Source: Dallia pectoralis (lineage: Eukaryota > Chordata > Actinopteri > Esociformes > Umbridae). From it: a DNA stretch of 64,000 nt. A program made the translations under genes and the position numbers. Below are positions 9,703 through 21,700 of the stretch, one piece after another. The notes under the pieces were generated by a model. The model saw nothing but the letters and a program-made list of their open reading frames with translations, was not told where the DNA came from and did not search any database. Numbering within the stretch: the stretch's first letter is position 1; each line of letters starts with the position of its first letter. The stretch lies in NCBI GenBank assembly GCA_029465975.1, contig CM055755.1, positions 11,240,734 to 11,304,733 of the forward strand, written 5' to 3'.

Positions 9703-12700
9703 GTGAGTTGGCCAAGCGGCCCATGTGACCTAGAATACATGTTTAATATATTCATGTTGGTAAATGGCTGGTCCAGTGGTCTAACCCGCCGTGCACGTTT
9801 TATGCTGCACTGCCGGTTTGAGTCCGGCCCTCTGCTCTTACAGCAGAAGGTGTTTTTCTCCACTTTCATGTCTAATAAAGCGTTAAAATAAAGGTTGTAT
9901 TTTTTTAATACGAAATAGACTGTCAACCATAAACTTAATCACGCTATGAGTAACATTTCTCCCGTGGGGGCCGTTCAAAAATCAGTATGCATTTTTTGAA
10001 CACATCACTCTGTTAATTTCACCCATGAAAGGTCTTGCTTATGCTGCATTTGCAGTATTTTCTGAAACCGATGGTCTCTCCTTTCTCCTCAGATGATAGA
10101 GCGAAACCTGCAGCCCCTATCATCACCGGTCTCCCAGCCCCATTTAAAACCCCTAAACTGGTCTCTATTGAGGTCAAATCCCAAGACACAGACAGTACAG
10201 CACTTTGTTTACCCCCAGACGTCCCCACACCCCTACTTGCAAATACCCCCCTCGACACGACTGCCTTTATTCCCCCCCCATCCTCCACTAGTCACATTGC
10301 AGACGTCATGGACTCACCGCCACCAGCCACAATGGCTACTCCCACCCCATCTGCTCCAGAGGTGCCCGCTTACCCTGCACCCATGCCAGAATCACGCCGC
10401 ACTCCTGCAGCTGAGGCGCAAAAGTCATCTGCCAAGGAGGAGGAGTTGAAGGAGATGGAGGTGGCGGAGGCTAAGGAAGTGTGTTTATCATCTAAACCAG
10501 AGCCACGAATGACCACAAGTGTCAGCAGTGCTAACAGATTGGCAACGGCTCAGTCAAACCCAGCTAAGGTGGAGGAGCTATCGTTCCTGTCTATCATCAT
10601 GCCTTCCTACGTCCCTGCCCAGCTCGGAGCAGAGCTTTCCCTGGAGTCTCCTATTGCCCAGCCAGAAGAGCTCAGGCTGCCCAACGGCCTGCCGCTCCCC
10701 TGCCCTCAGGACCCTGAGAAGGTGTGTTATCGGAGTGTGACATCCGAACATGATGTCAGCCCAATTGCTGAGCCGGAGGTGGCCCAGATACCAAGGAAGT
10801 CACATTTGCCTATATCCATGGCCACTGTTGCCTCAACAATGCCCACCCATGCTAACCCGGCAACACCCATATTAATCGTCAAGGCGACCGCTGCCCCCGT
10901 TGCCGAGGAACCGCCGACCGCTGCCCCCGTTGCCGAGGAACCGCCGACCGCTGCCCCCGTTGCCGAGGAACCGCCGACCGCTGCCCCCGTTGCCGAGGAA
11001 CCGCCGACCGCTGCCCCCGTTGCCGAGGAACCGCCGACCGCTGCCCCCGTTGCCGAGGAACCGCCGACCGCTGCCCCCGTTGCCGAGGAACCGCCGACCG
11101 CTGCCCCCGTTGCCGAGGAACCGCCGACCGCTGCCCCCGTTGCCGAGGAACCGCCGACCGCTGCCCCCGTTGCCGCGGAACCGCCGACCGCTGCCCCCGT
11201 TGCCGCGGAACCGCCGTCCGCTGCCCCGTTGCCGAGGAACCGCCGACCGCTGCCCCCGTTGCCGAGGAACCGCCGTCCGCTGCCCCCGTTGCCGAGGAAC
11301 CGCCGACCGCTGCCCCCGTTGCCGAGGAACCGCCGACCGCTGCCCCCGATGCCGAGGAACCGGTGCCCCTGACTGTACAGGAACCCACTGTCCTAGCTGA
11401 GAGTACTACTTCTACTACAGAGGTCATGCCGCCTCACCTGGAAGACCAGAGGGACTTCCCACTACCACCACACACTGCCAACACAGCAGGGGAAGGCTCT
11501 ATGCAAGGTCATTAAATGTTTGTCTGCCTGTGTTTTCATCTAGATAACAGTACATTCCTAATCCTTAGCCTCCTTTGCTGATATTTTCTCAGATATGATA
11601 ATAGGACGTGGTGAAGATTTACCTTCACCAGCAGCAAATACATTTCTGATGTAATCACAAAAACATATATGTATAGGTAAAAGCTCCCAAACACGGAAGA
11701 GGAAATGTAATTTTTAGGGTTAACAGAGGGTAGAGAATGTGCATAGCCCTGACACAGAAATACTAATGAAACAGGCAACTTGTTTACTTTAGAGCTCCAC
11801 TTTAGAGAGCAGGGTCAAAGGTTACATTACAGACCGGCTTTCAGTGTGATTCTTTGGAGATGTTTTACTTTGACCTGTGTTGGTGTTATACATATAGCTG
11901 CTGTTTCTGTGCCAAAGAAGAAGAGGAAGATGAAGGACCTCAACAAGAAGGAGGCTGTTGGGGACCTTCTGGATGCCTTCAAAGAGGTCCGTTCAAACAA
12001 AACACCTACTACATCTTCTCATATCAAGGCTCTAAGTATGCCTGTTACTTTTTATTGTGGTTTTATGCCTGGCTCCACACGAAGAAAAACAAAAAGCAGA
12101 AATATATGTACAAAGACTAATACTTATTTGAATCCCACTCTTGATTTCTTTTTCCCTGTCATTTAAATGTTCTTATTTTTGCTTGTCCCTTTCCAGGAGC
12201 TGGTAGTGGAGAGCCCCTCAGAGCCAGAGCAGGCCACTCCCACTTCTGTGTCAGATGCAGAGAAGCCCCGTCCAGCTGCCACCACTGCAGCTGAAGATGT
12301 GGATGAGACATGGGAGGAGAAAGAGGACAAACTGGATGCAGAGAACATTGAACCCCAGCCAGGGGATCTCAAGTACCAATACAAACAAGGTTGGCCTCTG
12401 GTCCTGGGCCCCAAAAAGCTTTCTGAAATGTCTGTCACTTTTTAGACTTCATCCCCCCTCTAAACGTTTGTCTCTCATAACCGTATCTCATCGGACCTCT
12501 CGTTACTGTCATTGGAGGCAACGTTTTGCGTGTTCTGGTATAATGATGAACTTGAATATCACTGGGTTCTCCTGTGTCTCTATAGAACTTTGTAGGCCTG
12601 TGGACCCAGAAGAAAAGAAGAGGTACGACAGGGCGTTCCTGCTAACCTTCCAGTACATTAACGCCTCCATGTCAAAGCCTGAAGGCTTACCTCTCATCTC

Positions 12701-15700
12701 TGATGTGGTATTGGACAAGGTACGAAATGCTTCCCTCTGCTGGACTGGAGGATCTATTGCATATGGTCAATAGGAGGATCTTAGTTTTCCCCCCCAACGA
12801 ATTACTACGCCATTATTATTATTTACCCAGTTGACATCTGTATTTCTGTCATTCCTTCTCTCTGTTCCTGGCACTACTCCACTGTTACCAGGCCAACAAG
12901 GCCCCTCTTCGCCAGCTGGACCCCAGCCGTTTGCCAGGGATGAACATGGGCCCTGACTTCACGCCGGTGTTTGCCAACCTGGGCAAGCCTGGAATGGGAG
13001 GTGGCGTTGGTGGCCACAGAGGGGGACCGGTAAGTTCACATGGGTGTTGGTCAGTCATCTTAAGCACTGAAATTAGGACAGTGTTGACTCCAGTTCTCTC
13101 CTCGGCCCCTCCCGTCCTCCAGCCTGCCGGTATGGGCGGTGGAGGACCTCGTCGCTCCCAGCAAGGCCCGCGCAAGGAAACGAGGCGGATCATCAACATC
13201 TCATCGTCCCTGACGGACGACGTGAAGCTCAACAAAGCTGAAAAGGCCTGGAAGCCTACGGTCAAGAAGGCTGCCGGTGGCAGGGCGGCTCCCGAGGAGC
13301 AGATCGACGACCCAGAGCAGGCCCAGACCCAGGAGCTGTTCAAGAGGGTCCGCTCCATCCTCAACAAGCTGACCCCCCAGATGTTCCAGCAGCTGATGAA
13401 GCAGATCACCGAGCTCACCATCGACACGGAGGAGAGGCTCAAGGGGGTGATTGACCTGATCTTTGAGAAGGCCATCTCTGAACCCAACTTCTCTGTGGCC
13501 TACGCCAACATGTGTCGTTGTCTGATAGGGGTGAGTGGCTGTAGTGTGTGTGATTGCACGTTTGTGTCGAGTGGTGCTACGCCCGTCATGTTCCCCCTTT
13601 ATGGGAATGTTCCCGCTGTGTGTGACTTCAATGTTTCTCTTCCTTGTGTTAGCTCAAAGTCCCCACTACAGACAAGCCGGGTGTCTTTGTGAATTTCCGC
13701 AAGCTGCTTTTGAATCGTTGTCAGAAGGAGTTTGAGAAGGACAAGGACGACGACGTGATCTTCGAGAAGAAGCAGTTGGAGCTAGATGCTGCGGCCACGG
13801 TAGGAATTGTTCCCTGACTAATTCAACTCACACAGAACTTAGAGATTGTTAGAGTTAGTTGACCATCTGTCTGGTATACCCCGCCCTCCCTTTCCTCTTT
13901 CTCTGGTACATCACTTCTCGTCAGGAGGAGGAGAAGGAACGCCTGAAGGCAGAGCTGGAGGAGGCCAAGGACAAAGCACGGCGACGGTCGCTTGGCAACA
14001 TCAAGTTCATCGGTGAGCTGTTCAAGCTGAAGATGCTGACGGAGGCCATTATGCACGACTGCATCGTCAAGCTGCTGAAGAACCACGACGAGGAGTCGCT
14101 AGAGTGCCTCTGCAGGCTCCTGTCCACTATTGGAAAAGACCTGGACTTTGAGAAAGCCAAGGTGACGCTAAACTGCACAAACACAACCGAATACATTGTC
14201 TAGGACTCATATATGTTAGTAAATTAGCTTTCACACCTTGTTTTTAGCTCTCCGACCAGGGTTGGGGTCAGTTTACATTCCATCCTACATAATTTATTAA
14301 AGCATCTATTTATATAAATACTGTTTGCTTTGTCTTCTTCTATAGCCTCGTATGGACCAGTACTTCGCCCAGATGGACAAGATCATCAAAGAAAAGAAGA
14401 CCTCGTCCAGGATCCGCTTCATGCTCCAAGACCTACTGGACCTCAGACGGGTAATATCTATTGTACCGCACATTCTGTATCTATCCAATCACACTGGACT
14501 TTACTGGTAATATCTATTGTACCGCACATTCTGTATTCATCCAATCACACTAGACCTTACTGGTAATATCTATTGTACCGCACATTCTGTATTCATCCAA
14601 TCACACTGGACTTTACTGGTAATATCTATTGTACCACACATTCTGTATTCATCTAATCACACTGGACCTCAGACTGGTAATATCTATTGTACCGCACATT
14701 CTGTATTCATCTAATCACACTGGACCTCAGACTGGTAATATATATTGTACCGCACATTCTGTATTCATCTAATCACACTGGTCCTCAGACTGGTAATATC
14801 TATTGTACCACACATTCTGTATTCATCTAATCACACTGGACCTCAGACTGGTAATATCTATTGTACCGCACATTCTGTATTCATCCAGTCATACTGGTCC
14901 TCAGACTGGTAATATATATTGTACCGCACATTCTGTATTCATCTAATCACACTGGACCTCAGACTGGTAATATCTATTGTACCACACATTCTGTATTCAT
15001 CTAATCACACTGGACCTCAGACTGGTAATATCTATTGTACCGCACATTCTGTATTCATCCAGTCATACTGGTCCTCAGACTGGTAATATATATTGTACCG
15101 CACATTCTGTATTCATCTAATCACACTGGACCTCAGACTGGTAATATCTATTGTACCGCACATTCTGTATTCATCTAATCACACTGGACCTCAGACTGGT
15201 AATATATATTGTACCGCACATTCTGTATTCATCTAATCACACTGGACCTCAGACTGGTAATATCTATTGTACCGCACATTCTGTATTCATCCAGTCATAC
15301 TGGTCCTCAGACTGGTAATATATATTGTACCGCACATTCTGTATTCATCTAATCACACTGGACCTCAGACTGGTAATATCTATTGTACCGCACATTCTGT
15401 ATTCATCTAATCACACTGGACCTCAGACTGGTAATATATATTGTACCGCACATTCTGTATTCATCTAATCACACTGGACCTCAGACTGGTAATACCTATT
15501 GTACCACACATTCTGTATTCATCTAATCACACTGGACCTCAGACTGGTAATATCTATTGTACCGCACATTCTGTATTCATCCAGTCATACTGGTCCTCAG
15601 ACTGGTAATATCTATTGTACCGCACATTCTGTATTCATCTAATCACACTGGACCTCATTGGTAGTACCTATTGTACCGCACATTCTGTATTCATCCAATC

Positions 15701-18700
15701 ACACTGGACCTCATTGGTAGTACCTATTGTACATGATTGTCTTTGACCTCATATATGCTGTTGTCACACTTTAACTAGGTTAGTCTCCCGTGACCTTTCT
15801 GGGAAATATCTGTAGAGCCTGTTTGTCTCCCCTGAGAAGGTGAATACTAGGGTATCACACCATTGTCACGATGGGCGATAAAACGATATTAATGACAATT
15901 AATGACAACTATCAGGTAGTTGTTTTTTTTCCTTGTGTGTTTTTGTGTTGGTTATTGCGTTATTGTGGATTTAAAACTCCCAGGACAAGATCAAAAAACA
16001 ACATCTAGCCCTAATAAACCCTGTCTTCAAATAACAGACCATGTTTATACACTTAGGTACATATTTGTGTTTCCAATATGTTCAGACGATGTTCTAACAT
16101 GTGGACCATGACAGTCACAGGACCTCTATGATTCACAGTCTGGATCTGTGTGCAGCTAAATTCATTACCAAAAGCAGCAGTCAGGAGTTGTTTCATAAGA
16201 GCGCTTTATTGCTGTACACAGTTCACTCCCCCCTGCCGTTTCTTGGAAGACGTTCAAGTTTCGGTTTTCTTTCCTCTGTAAAAGCTGAGAAAGCGATAGA
16301 TGGGTATTGCTTGTCTCACTCGCTCACTTTAGGTATCAGAGAAAAGATGTATGAGTGCGCCACTTATTTTAAGCTATTTGATGTGAAATTTGCTCTACTT
16401 ACTTCATCTCTTTTTCCCTTTCATCCCAGAACATGTGGGTTCCCCGTAGAGGAGAGCAGGGCCCCAAAACCATCGACCAAATCCATAAGGAGGCGGAGCA
16501 GGAGGAGCACAGGGAGGTGCTGAAGGTGCAGCAGCAGCAGCTCCTGAACCAGAACACTCGAGGTAGCAGCGGGGGGCGTGGAGGAGGTGGGAGGGACTCG
16601 GGGGGCCGGGGGAGTCAACACCCCCAGCCGGGCTCGAGGAGTCAGCCCCAGGACGAGGGCTGGAACACGGTGCCCATCTCCACCAAGAACAGACCCATCG
16701 ACACCAGTCGCCTCACCAAGATTACCAAGGTCCGTGCTGCGCCCCTACGTCCCGTCTCTCAGCTGTGCGTCGTTCCACGCTCCGCTTTAACCTTTAACTC
16801 TGGTTTTTAAGTTTTGTCAGCGCCAACTTTTAGTCTGAAATCCCAAGGTCCCTTTGAGTGTTAACAGTCAACCTGCATTTAAAGCTACCAGATGTTCCTC
16901 ATGGTGTGTTTCTAACCTCTGCCTGCAGCCTGCCGCCTTAGACTTCAACAACCAGCTGCTGGCCCCCCAGCTCGGGGGTAAGGGCATGTGGGGCAGCTGG
17001 GGGAAGGGCAGCAGCGGGGGCACTACTGGAGCCAAACCAGCCGGGGAGACGAGTGAGTTTTACTAGCAGAGACATTCAATAGTGGATAAACATATTGTTG
17101 GTCTATTTTCTTGAGGTAACTAAGAGATGCATATTCAAACCAATTGTGTGTGTAGCTCCAGAGCCTGGAGGCCGCCAAGCCACCAGCACCCTTAACCGGT
17201 TCTCAGCCCTGCAGCCACATCTGTCCTCCTCCACTGGTCCCTCCCTGGACTCGGACAGAAGGGTTCCTCAGAGGTCAGCAACCTGAAATGGACCATGTGT
17301 GATTTTACATGTTTTTAATTTCTGCCATCTGCCAGATAGCCCTGTGTCTTCCAGAGTCCGTGAAATGTCTCATCTACCTCAGGGCATTTTATGGTGACTA
17401 AAAAAAGGCCTTTGTGTTCATTTACCCCCCTCCTGTCTGGGCAAACAGCAACAGCTCGAGCCGGGAGCGTGGCGGTGACAGATTTGATCGCCTCGACCGC
17501 GGCAGCACCGACCGCTTTGATAGGAGGGACGACAGGCGGGATGACAGGAGAGATGACAGGGACAGGAACCGCCCCCCAGTCACCAAACGGAGCTTCAGCA
17601 GGGAGACCAAGGAGCACAGCAGGGAGAGAGATCACCGTGGTCCGGCTGACACCATACGCCGTGTCTCTAGCATGACTGATGACCGGGGCAGCAGAGACCG
17701 GGTCAGCACCGACCGAAGCAGCAGAGACCGGGTCAGCACCGACCAAAGCAGCAGAGACCGGGTCAGCGCCGACCGTGGCAGCAGGGACCGTGGCAGCACC
17801 GACCAAACCAGAGGCAAGGAGAATGGTAGGAAAGAACCCAGCGCCACTCGGTTCTGCTGTCACTAAAGACGCTCGATAGCACTTATATCAGACACCAATA
17901 AATATGCTGCATCCTTGAGTGTCTGCCGATGTCAGTACTATTCTGATAGCATTTATTTTGTTTACCAATTATTTTTTGTTTTTTTCATATTTGACCATCT
18001 CTGAACAATGCATAGTAGCATAGTTTGACAAAGATAACGTGGCTAGTTGACAACTTGGCCAACGACTGAGGTTCAAAATTCTAACTCAAAACACAAAAGG
18101 AAATAAATAACCCACCATTATATTTTGTTGCTACTGGTTCATAGACATATTAACACGTATTGCGTAGACATATTAACACATATTGCGTAGACATATCAAT
18201 ACACATTGCGTAGACATATCAATACACATTGCGTAGACATATCAATACACATTGCGTAGGCATATCAATACACATTGCGTAGACATATCAATACACATTG
18301 CGTAGACATATCAATACACATTGCGTAGACATATCAATACACATTGCGTAGACTTATCAACACATATTGCGTAGACTTATCAACACATATTGCGTAGACT
18401 TATCAACACATATTGCGTAGACTTATCAACACATATTGCGTAGACTTATCAACACATATTGCGTAGACATGTCAACACATATTGCGTAGACATGTCAACA
18501 CATATTGCGTAGACATATCAACACATATTGCGTAGACTTATCAACACATATTGCGTAGACTTATCAACACATATTGCGTAGACTTATCAACACATATTGC
18601 GTAGACTTATCAACACATATTGCGTAGACATGTCAACACATATTGCGTAGACATATCAATACACATTGCGTAGACTTATCAACACATATTGCGTAGACTT

Positions 18701-21700
18701 ATCAACACATATTGCGTAGACTTATCAACACATATTGCGTAGACTTATCAACACATATTGCGTAGACTTATCAACACATATTGCGTAGACTTATCAACAC
18801 ATATTGCGTAGACTTGTCAACACATATTGCGTAGACATGTCAACACATATTGCGTAGACATGTCAACACATATTGCGTAGACATGTCAACACATATTGCG
18901 TAGACATGTCAACACATATTGCGTAGACATGTCAACACATATTGCGTAGACATATTAACAGAACACCATATTTCCCCCCCTCGTTAAGCAACTAAGCTAT
19001 TCATAATACATTTGTTTGGATGCTCCTTACGTATCTCACATTCCAGCTAGCTATGTTCACATGTTGCTTGTCTCACCACACACCTCTCTCTTTACAGAAT
19101 GTCTCTCAATACATTTACAACATACATGTTCACATGTTGCTTGTCTCACCACACCTCTCTTTTTACAGCATGTCTCTCAATACATTTACATCATACATGT
19201 TCACCTGACACATGTTGCTTGTCTCACCACACACCTCTCTCTTTCAGCATGTCTCTCAATACATGTACATCAAAGGCTTGTGGATCGTATGGGATTATTA
19301 TCAGATCTGTGCATCACAACTTAAGACCACTTGATGCACAAATCCAGATGCATAAGAAGCTTGGAAATATCCTATTTTACATTATTAATTCCGGAATGAC
19401 GTTTAGAAATGACTTCCTCTTCATCTCCTGCGTTCTTGTACTGTTGTCTCGTTTTCTACAGTGAAGAGGGGTGGTACTCCAACCCCACCTTCTGCCCAGG
19501 TCAAACCTGCCCTCAGTGAAGAAGAGCTGGAAAAGAAGTCCACCGCCATCATAGAGGAGTACCTCCACATTAATGACATGAAGGTACGTCTGTCAGACCT
19601 AAACAACCAGCACTGCCGATGATTTGTCCTGTTGATCAAGTAAAGGCGCTGTTGGTTTTAAGTAAAGGCGCTGTTGGTTTTAAGTAAAGGCGCTGTTGGT
19701 TTTAAGTAAAGGCGCTGTTGGTTTTAAGTAAAGGCGCTGTTGGTTTTAAGTACGTTCCTTAATGTTTTCCATTATTGTTGTGTCTGTGTCTTCTCTGTTG
19801 TAGGAGGCACTGCAGTGTGTGGTGGAGATGAACAGCACCCCGCTGCTTTTTGTGTTTGTACGGAACGGTCTGGAGTCCACGTTGGAGCGCAGCCCCATCG
19901 CCAGGGAACGCATGGGCATGTTGCTCCACCAGCTGGTCAAGGCAGGCACTCTTCCCTCAGACCAGTACTACAAAGGGTCAGTCGCCACAACACACACAAC
20001 GCTCATGGAACACCACAACACAAAATGGGAAAAAAATGTATAACCTGTGTGTGTCTCTCTCTCTGCCCGTGTGTGTCTCTCTCTCTGCCTGTGTGTGTCT
20101 CTCTCTCTGCCTGTGTGTGTCTCTCTCTCTGCCTGTGTGTGTCTCTCTCTCTGCCTGTGTGTGTCTCTCTCTCTGCCTGTGTGTGTGTGTGTGTGTGTCT
20201 CTCTCTCTCTGCCTGTGTGTGTGTGTGTGTGTGTGTCTCTCTCTCTCTGCCTGTGTGTGTGTGTGTCTCTCTCTCTGCCTGTGTGTCTGTCCTCAGGCTT
20301 CTGGAGATCCTGGAGGTGGCAGAGGACATGGCCATAGACATCCCCCACATCTGGCTCTACCTGGCTGAGCTCATAACTCCCATGCTCCATGAAGGAGGCA
20401 TCCCAATGGGACAGCTCTTCAAGTCAGTCTCAGGCTTTATTCTCACCATTGTCAGGCACCCTGCTCTTTTGTCAGATGTCACCATGTGACTTTTTCCTCT
20501 TCTGATCGTGTAGGGAGATATCCAAGCCTCTGGTTCCTCAGGGGACAGCAGGAGTTCTGCTGGTCCACATCCTGACCCTACTCTGCAAGGGAATGGTAGG
20601 TTCCTCTCACTAGACAACATTATGGTTCCATAATAAATCAACCCATGTATCTATATGAACTGTGTTTGAATCCTGGGTAATTTAACTCTGAGCCACCTGG
20701 GTCTGCCTTCCTTAGAGCCATAAAAAGGCAGGTGCCATGTGGAGGGAGGCAGGGCTTAGCTGGAAAGACTTCCTGTCTGACGGCGAGGACTTCAACAAGT
20801 TTGTGACAGAAAAGGTGAGCGATCAGATATCATTAACCTCTACCGATGGGATATTAATTTTAATTATTGACTTGTCCTAATAACAGCAAATATGAAATAA
20901 GTCAGTTGTCCTCAAGAGTAATGTCATGACTCTGAATGTAGAATGTGGAGTTCACCTTGGAAGGAGAAGGTGGAGAAGAGCCCGTGAAGAGCAGTAAGGT
21001 GGAGCTGAGCTCAGAGCAGTTGATCAAACATCTGGACAAACTGATCCAGGTCAATGCTGACAACCAGAGGATCTACGACTGGGTAGAGGTAGGCAGCGTG
21101 TGTTCACCCAGTGGTTCTGTTTTGGTTTTGTTTGTACAATTCTTTTAACCATCCAGATGTGGACTCATCCCTGGTCTCCCTGTTTGTTAAAGGTGGGCTC
21201 AAACTAAATGTTGCATGGACCCTTGGTAGTTGATGTTTGTATGGACGTTATGAAAAGGTTGGCGGAGACGGGGTCAGAGGCGAGGGGGCAGGCGGGGGCG
21301 AGGAGGCGGGCGGAGGCGCGGGGTCCGAGGCGAGGGGGCGGCCGGGTCCGAGGCGAGGGGGCGGGGGGGTCAAGGAGACGGTCGGGGGCGAGGAGATGGG
21401 CGGGATCGGGGGCGAGGAGACGGGCGGGCAAAGTGAAGGAGCAATTTTTTTAGTGGCAATAGCCAGACAAAGTAATAAAGTTCTTGTTGAAAGTAATCTT
21501 GAAAATCAGCCAACTTTTGCATAAAGAACAGAAATGCAAGTGTCAGTATCCTGTGCAACAGTACCGCACACAAACATATCAGAGTGGTCAGAGAATAAAG
21601 AACAGGCAATCAGTAACCATGTTTAGTCTGGAGAAAGAAATGGGCTGGAACCTCCCCTGCTCAGTCAGCTGATGTGTTTCCTCTCCTGTAGGCCAACCTG

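Noticed and set aside
9765..9840. tRNA gene
   Set aside because: A- and B-boxes are present, but no paired acceptor stem or clear anticodon loop could be formed. It fits a SINE head better. The same applies to 35385-35480 on the minus strand.
10879..11427. Minus-strand 182-codon open frame (RSAVPRQRGQ repeats) opposite the eif4g1 exon
   Set aside because: It is only the reverse reading of the 30-bp coding minisatellite, whose units contain no stop codons on that strand.
20003..20390. Minus-strand frames rich in THTQRERERDTHR
   Set aside because: They are translations of the GT/CT simple repeat. Similar false frames occur at 30375-31075, 31123-31882, 45356-45982 and 54123-54576.
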